Positions 59,594 through 64,000 of a DNA stretch of 64,000 nt are shown here, one piece after another (the first letter of the stretch is position 1; every line of letters starts with the position of its first letter). The stretch is from Argentina anserina (lineage: Eukaryota > Streptophyta > Magnoliopsida > Rosales > Rosaceae): the NCBI RefSeq assembly GCF_933775445.1, contig NC_065875.1:15017001-15081000 (forward strand). The letters run 5' to 3'. The notes beneath the pieces are model-generated. The model was not told where the DNA came from, made no database searches, and worked only from the letters and a program-made list of their open reading frames with translations. The translations under genes and the position numbers were made by a program.

Positions 59594-59985
59594 ATAAGCC
59601 TGTGCCAGACTGCTTATGAAGAGCTAGCTAGCTAGGCTCATAGGAAGTATGTCTACAATTTCCTCTTTTTCCCTGTTTTCTTTAGCTGAACTTCTTTTAA
59701 TTTTGATTTTGTGATCACAGTAGTAAGAATCTCCCAATCTGTTAGCAAGACATTCAAATTATTCCAGCCAACTACAAATATTTGCAAATTTGCATGATTG
59801 ACCACCCAATGACGACGATATCATTCTGAGAACCGGAATTTCATTTTTATAGCATAGATTATAGCCGGCCAGCTAGTTTATACTTGATTGAGGGCATTGG
59901 ATTATGGCCGGCCAGGCCCTCCATAATAGAAGACAGGATCATCAATATAATCTGAATCATACACAACATGCATCAACACATGCAT
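59594..59985. other. Non-coding gap between F-box copies
   Basis: Contains two GGCCGGCCAG(C/G) words at about 59862 and 59906 but no gene. Confidence 0.5.
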
Positions 59986-60735
59986 GGATTAGTTTGTTTG
60001 AATAAGGGGCCTTTTGCAGAGGGTGTGTATGTATCCAATCCAATTTTGGGTGAGTACATCAGCATTCCTTCTCCTTATTAGTCTAGAATGAGGGGTTTTA
60101 CCAATGGGTTGAAATTTGTTGGACTTGGTTTTACCGCCAGGACCAATGAGTACAAGGTCTTGCAAACAAGCTGCAACGGTGTGTCTCATATATACACCCT
60201 TGGTTCAGGGGTTTGGAGAAACATTGGGAAAGCTCCTAGTGGCAAGTTTTGCAGGATTCCGTTCAATTCTTTCTAGCATGAAGCTCTTCATTGGGTTCCC
60301 AATTCTTTTAGCGGTTCTCAGTGCATACAATCTTTCAACTTTTAGACAGAACTATTTCGACCACTTGCCCTACCATTAAAAGGACATCTGGAGTTATCAC
60401 ATGGTAATCATCTGAATTTGGGGTCATGAAAGCGAATTGGACTTGTGGGTTATGAAGGATTACGGTGTCCGAGAGTCTTGGACGAAAATTCTTGTCATTG
60501 AAAACTTGTATACATGGGAACATTATAGTGTGGAAAGAGCATATGAATCCATTTTGTTCTTCAATGATGGGGAAATCCTGATGACATACAATGACGAGGT
60601 TGTTTGTTATAATCAAGAGAAAAAGGCTGTCTCGAGGACTGCAATAATCAAGCTCAGTGTCAATTTCGTGCAATTGCATACTGCCCTTGCTTTGTTTCTC
60701 TCCATGATGTCTCAAATGGCGAGGAAGTGATAAGG
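59986..60735 (+). pseudogene. F-box gene fragment, 5' truncated with stops
   Basis: Starts inside the FBA domain (GVYVSNPILGEYISIPSPY, then TAG). It continues FVGLGFTARTNEYKVLQTSC, SHIYTLGSGVWRNIGKAPSG, RIPFNSF and a TAG at 60274-60276; then LDLWVMKDYGVRESWTKILV and VERAYESILFFNDGEILMTY, VCYNQEKKAVSRTAI. These align in order with 58160-58930 of the gene upstream, so it is a tandem paralogue lacking the F-box and most of the N-terminus. It is broken by at least two stops and a frameshift near 60400. Confidence 0.85.
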
Positions 60736-60924
60736 TGTAAATAGAGTTTTTTAAGAGGTTAATGCATAGATAAGCTACAGATTTTCCCAAGTGCTTATTT
60801 TCATACATTTGTTTATATATCTTTTGCCATAAAACTTCTAATTTTGGTAATGTTCTGTGAGCTAATTTGGCTTATAGCAAAACTTGTACATTTAGCTCTT
60901 TCTCGGACATTGGATGAGCAAGCG

Positions 60925-63656
60925 TGTAATAACCCTATTTTTTTTAAAAAAAAAACAATGATTGGTTTTGATTTGAATTCTATAAAGTTGTGAAATTCAA
61001 TTAAATGAATTTGATTGTTTGCGACTTTACTAAACGAAAACGGAAACGTTCTCGGAACGTTTAATTAGAAAAACGTTACGTTTCCGAACGAATATATCGA
61101 CTTTTATTCCGTCGCTCGGTCGCGAAAAGCTTCCTTCACGAAAATTGTAGAGCTCGTCAATACGCGTTCGTGGGCGCGTCACGCGTTCGAATCAGAAGTC
61201 GTACGTGAAAGTTATTAACGTCGGAAGTTAGTTTTCAATTTTGGAAACTAGTATAAAAAAGGATTTTTATCAGCTAGGGTTTCCAAAATTGAAAACCCCT
61301 CACTCCCTCTCTCTCTCTTCACCCTGCGCGCCTCTCTCCCTCTTTTCCCCTCTCCCTCCCCGATCTCACCTACTCACCGGCAATCTCCGCCTCCAGCCCA
61401 AGGTCGACGCACCAACGCACGCAGCGCCGGAGCTCCACCAACGACGCCAAGGTTCTGCGATTCCACCGACGGTTTCTCGAGCCCTCCGGCGACGATCCGA
61501 CGATCCAAAAGCTTGATTGAGGTGAGGGTTAGCCTAGGTTGATTGTTGTGATGCCTTGTTGTGATTTTTGTGGTTGTTTGATTCGTATTGGAGGAGATCG
61601 GATGAGGAGGGTTTTGGGGGAGATGACGCCGCCTTAGGCGGCGCGTGTGGTAGCATGGTGGAGGCTAGGGGCGGCGTGAGGCCGTGTGAAGGAAGAGGAG
61701 GAGGAGAGGAAGAGATTGGGCACGGCGGTGGCGTGATACGCGCCGTGGTTGGTGTCGGCGCGTGGGACCCACGCGATGCCACAGTGAGTGGCGCATGCAC
61801 CCCACGCCCCGCCACGTGCGGCGGCGCGTGCACAGTAATTTGAAACAGTAAATGGTAAAATTTATTTTTATGATGGTGAATGTAAAAAGGTGATTTACGT
61901 ACAGTAAATGTAAATTTTATTTTACGTACGGTAAATGTAAATGTAAATGTAAATTACATTCAGTAAATATAAAAAGTAATTTTGGAAGGGTAATTCAGTA
62001 ATTATTATTTACTGAGACAGTATGTACATTTGAATAGTATTTATACGTACATAAATACGTAAACACTATGTAATCGTACAAGAATACGTAATGGATGTGT
62101 ATTTATACAGTAATACATGAATAGTAAATACGTGAATAGTGAACATTGAACAGTTTGCTGAACAGTAACAGATTATTACTGTTTCGGCATTTAAAGGTTT
62201 ACGAAATGTTTCTAAATTCTTTTCTTATCTTTTCAAGGTGATTAATAAATAAAAGAAATGAATTATCTTCGGAAATTGTGGAATTTCGCTCGAGTTGATA
62301 AGGTGAGTAAAATCTCACTTATTTACGAATCTACCCTTGCGGAGATTCAAGATTTTGCAAAATATTAAAGAATGAAATGTGACATGTATATGATATAGTG
62401 GATTATATATATTATATAAATGGTAAATATGTACATATATATAGTTTTCTATATTATATACTGTTAGGATTTCGTTTGTGAATATGATCACAGTGGTGAT
62501 GAGAATTATATATGAGCATGTGATGCGATTTGTACAAATAATTAGTAGATTATTGTACGTGGTTTTAACGTTGAGAATTGTTAAAACGTTTTGTCTTCGA
62601 ACGTGTTTATGAAATATGACATATATATAATATAATGGATTATATATATTGTATAAATGGTAAATAAGTACATATATATATAGTTTGCTATATTATATAC
62701 TGTTAGGATTTCGTTTGTGAATATGATCACAGTGGTGATGAGAACTAAATATTGAGCATGTTGATGCGATTTGTACAAATAATGAGTAGATTATTGTACG
62801 TGTTTATGTCTTCGGACGTGTTGGCATGTCGGAACCTAGCCTTTGGCCGGGCGAAAGTTACGATACAGTTAGAGCTCTAGTCTGTCTGCCGGAGTACTGC
62901 ATGTGAGGTAACAGATGGGTTATCGGCTCATGAGTACTCATATTTTTGGACGTTGGGTAGCGAGGAGGTTGCCTAATGTCGGACGTTGGGTAGCGAGGAG
63001 GTTGCCCAATGTCGACGATGTACTACTTGAGGGGTAACAGAGGTGTACCAGCACTCATTAGTACCCGTATTATAACTGCATTTGGGTAAACAGAGGGGTT
63101 GCCCAATTTCTCATGAGTAATTTCATTTTCATATTTTTAGGACAACCAGATAGGCCATCCATTGACTCATGAGTGCATTTATATTTGTTGATTGTGGATT
63201 GTCGTATATATTGATATGCGAATTATATTTGTTTTATTTTACTCATACGAGCTGTAAAGCTTACCGGGTTTGTGTTTACAATCCCGGTGCACCAATTCGA
63301 TGGTGTAGGGGATACTACTGCAGGTGTCGATTAGTGGGAATCGAATGACAACTCTGGGGACTCGAAGTCGTTCATTATCCTGCTTGTGGTGAGGTTTCTA
63401 TTGTGGATTTGTGTGAGGACTTGTGATGATTTATTTGTGGGTTTTGTGAGAGATTGTAAGGATTATTACATTTCTATTTTTATGTAATATTGAATTATAA
63501 ATTTGGTTTGTAATAATTGGTTTGTCTGAGTTGTATTGAGAACTCAGTAATGATCCGCTGTGGCATTTAAAATGATTTCGATTCATTGAGATTGTTTTGG
63601 TGTTTCACGACTTTGAAATTTTGAGTTTTTATGCTTGAAATTTTGGGGTCGTTACA
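60925..63656. mobile_element. Solo LTR of a Gypsy-type element, 2732 bp
   Basis: Starts TGTAATAACCC and ends GGGGTCGTTACA, inverted terminal bases typical of long plant Gypsy LTRs. Perfect 5-bp duplication AAGCG (60920-60924 and 63657-63661). No primer site or coding region is attached, so it is an LTR left by recombination. It contains a C-rich pyrimidine tract (61300-61360), TAAAT/AGTAAATGTAAAT repeats (61840-62160), two copies of a 100-bp block with GTTAGGATTTCGTTTGTGAA (62462 and 62700), and a diverged form of the tandem array at 45756. Confidence 0.87.
62385..62800. repeat. Tandem block duplication inside the solo LTR
   Basis: Two copies of a roughly 240-bp block (about 62380-62600 and 62610-62815) share TATATA.TATAATGGATTATATATATT, GTTAGGATTTCGTTTGTGAA then TATGATCACAGTGGTGATGA, and GATTATTGTACGTG. 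Confidence 0.8.
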
Positions 63657-63661
63657 AAGCG

Positions 63662-64000
63662 TGTCCGATGTGATTCAACTCAAATATAATAGAATGATTG
63701 TGTTATTCATACATTTATAGAAGATATATCTAATATGAACACTGAATACAAAAGTCAATTACTATAACTAAATAAATATAATATGTCCATAAGTCAAGAA
63801 GTTATAGAGCTAACACTAAGTTGTTGAGCTAACACTCCCCCTCAAGTTAGCGCATACACATCAATCATACCGAACTTGCCAAGCGAATAATAAAAGGCAT
63901 TTTTCGAAACACATTTAGTCAATATATCTATCAGCTCGTTTTCTGTAGGAACAAAAGGGAAACTGATAATATTAGCATCAAGCCTTTCTTTTATGAAGTG
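63662..64000 (-). mobile_element. Copia retrotransposon, 3' end only, continues right
   Basis: LTR about 63662-63834 (minus strand TGTTAGCTC...ATCGGACA), then polypurine GAGGGGGAG and the pol C-terminus. It begins immediately after the right AAGCG of the solo LTR. The pol end is the same family as the Copia in mL41. Confidence 0.8.
63842..64000 (-). CDS. Copia RNase H C-terminus, partial
   Basis: Open from the window edge to TGA 63844-63842: HFIKERLDANIISFPFVPTE, DILTKCVSKNAFYYSLGKFG, MIDVYALT. It matches the mL41 Copia (HFIKEKLDANIICFPFVPTE) closely. The open frame shown here is undamaged, but most of the protein is outside the window. Confidence 0.8.
   Translation of the reverse strand, partial: HFIKERLDANIISFPFVPTENELIDILTKCVSKNAFYYSLGKFGMIDVYALT

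Overview
The window looks like a transposon-rich stretch of a eudicot nuclear genome. It is AT-rich, has many spliced genes with GT-AG introns, Copia, Gypsy-type, LINE-like, CACTA and hAT-type repeats, and CT/GA microsatellites in leaders. A rosid such as a member of the Rosaceae is my guess from protein flavour only, and nothing here proves it. Only two host genes look usable: a SAC3B-like mRNA-export gene and an F-box gene. Three other host loci are damaged copies (MSRB, mL41, a second F-box).

Layout. 1-10675 (minus): SAC3/GANP-family gene with 18 exons in the window, the last running off the left edge. It includes a triplicated 93-bp exon, and a G25 tract lies just upstream of its start codon. 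10934-17990 (plus): an old Copia retrotransposon with a decayed pol; its right LTR carries a 661-bp hAT-type MITE with a perfect 8-bp target duplication. 17991-19349: non-coding, with minisatellites. 19350-20422 (plus): methionine-R-sulfoxide reductase B (MSRB) pseudogene, frameshifted and cut before its catalytic-Cys exon, joined directly to a CACTA transposase fragment. 20421-35801 (minus): CACTA (En/Spm) element with a recognisable outer terminus at 35801, a TNPA-like gene, a TNP2 transposase gene split by about 2.9 kb of unrelated DNA, and a nested Copia (25742-31167, plus) inserted a few bases upstream of the TNP2 start codon.

36012-42473: three small retroelements with clear target duplications: an internally deleted Copia, an ORF1-only LINE-like element, and a second short non-LTR insertion. 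43600-46640: a GA tract with a tiny ORF, then a Gypsy-type LTR-like repeat of about 2.5 kb. 47703-53784 (minus): a three-exon gene for mitochondrial ribosomal protein mL41, split by a 5.56-kb Copia (47782-53341, minus) that landed on the last 3' splice site. 53785-57330: non-coding, ending in a 100-bp GA tract. 57752-59593 (plus): two-exon F-box gene with small upstream ORFs. 59986-60735: 5'-truncated F-box pseudogene, a tandem relative of the gene before it. 60925-63656: 2.7-kb solo LTR with a perfect 5-bp target duplication, related to the one at 44124. 63662-64000 (minus): end of another Copia that runs off the window.

The mobile elements explain most of the structure. They nest inside one another and break host genes. 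Many ORFs in this window are shadows of microsatellites, LTRs or decayed pol genes. I found no tRNA or rRNA genes and no CRISPR array.
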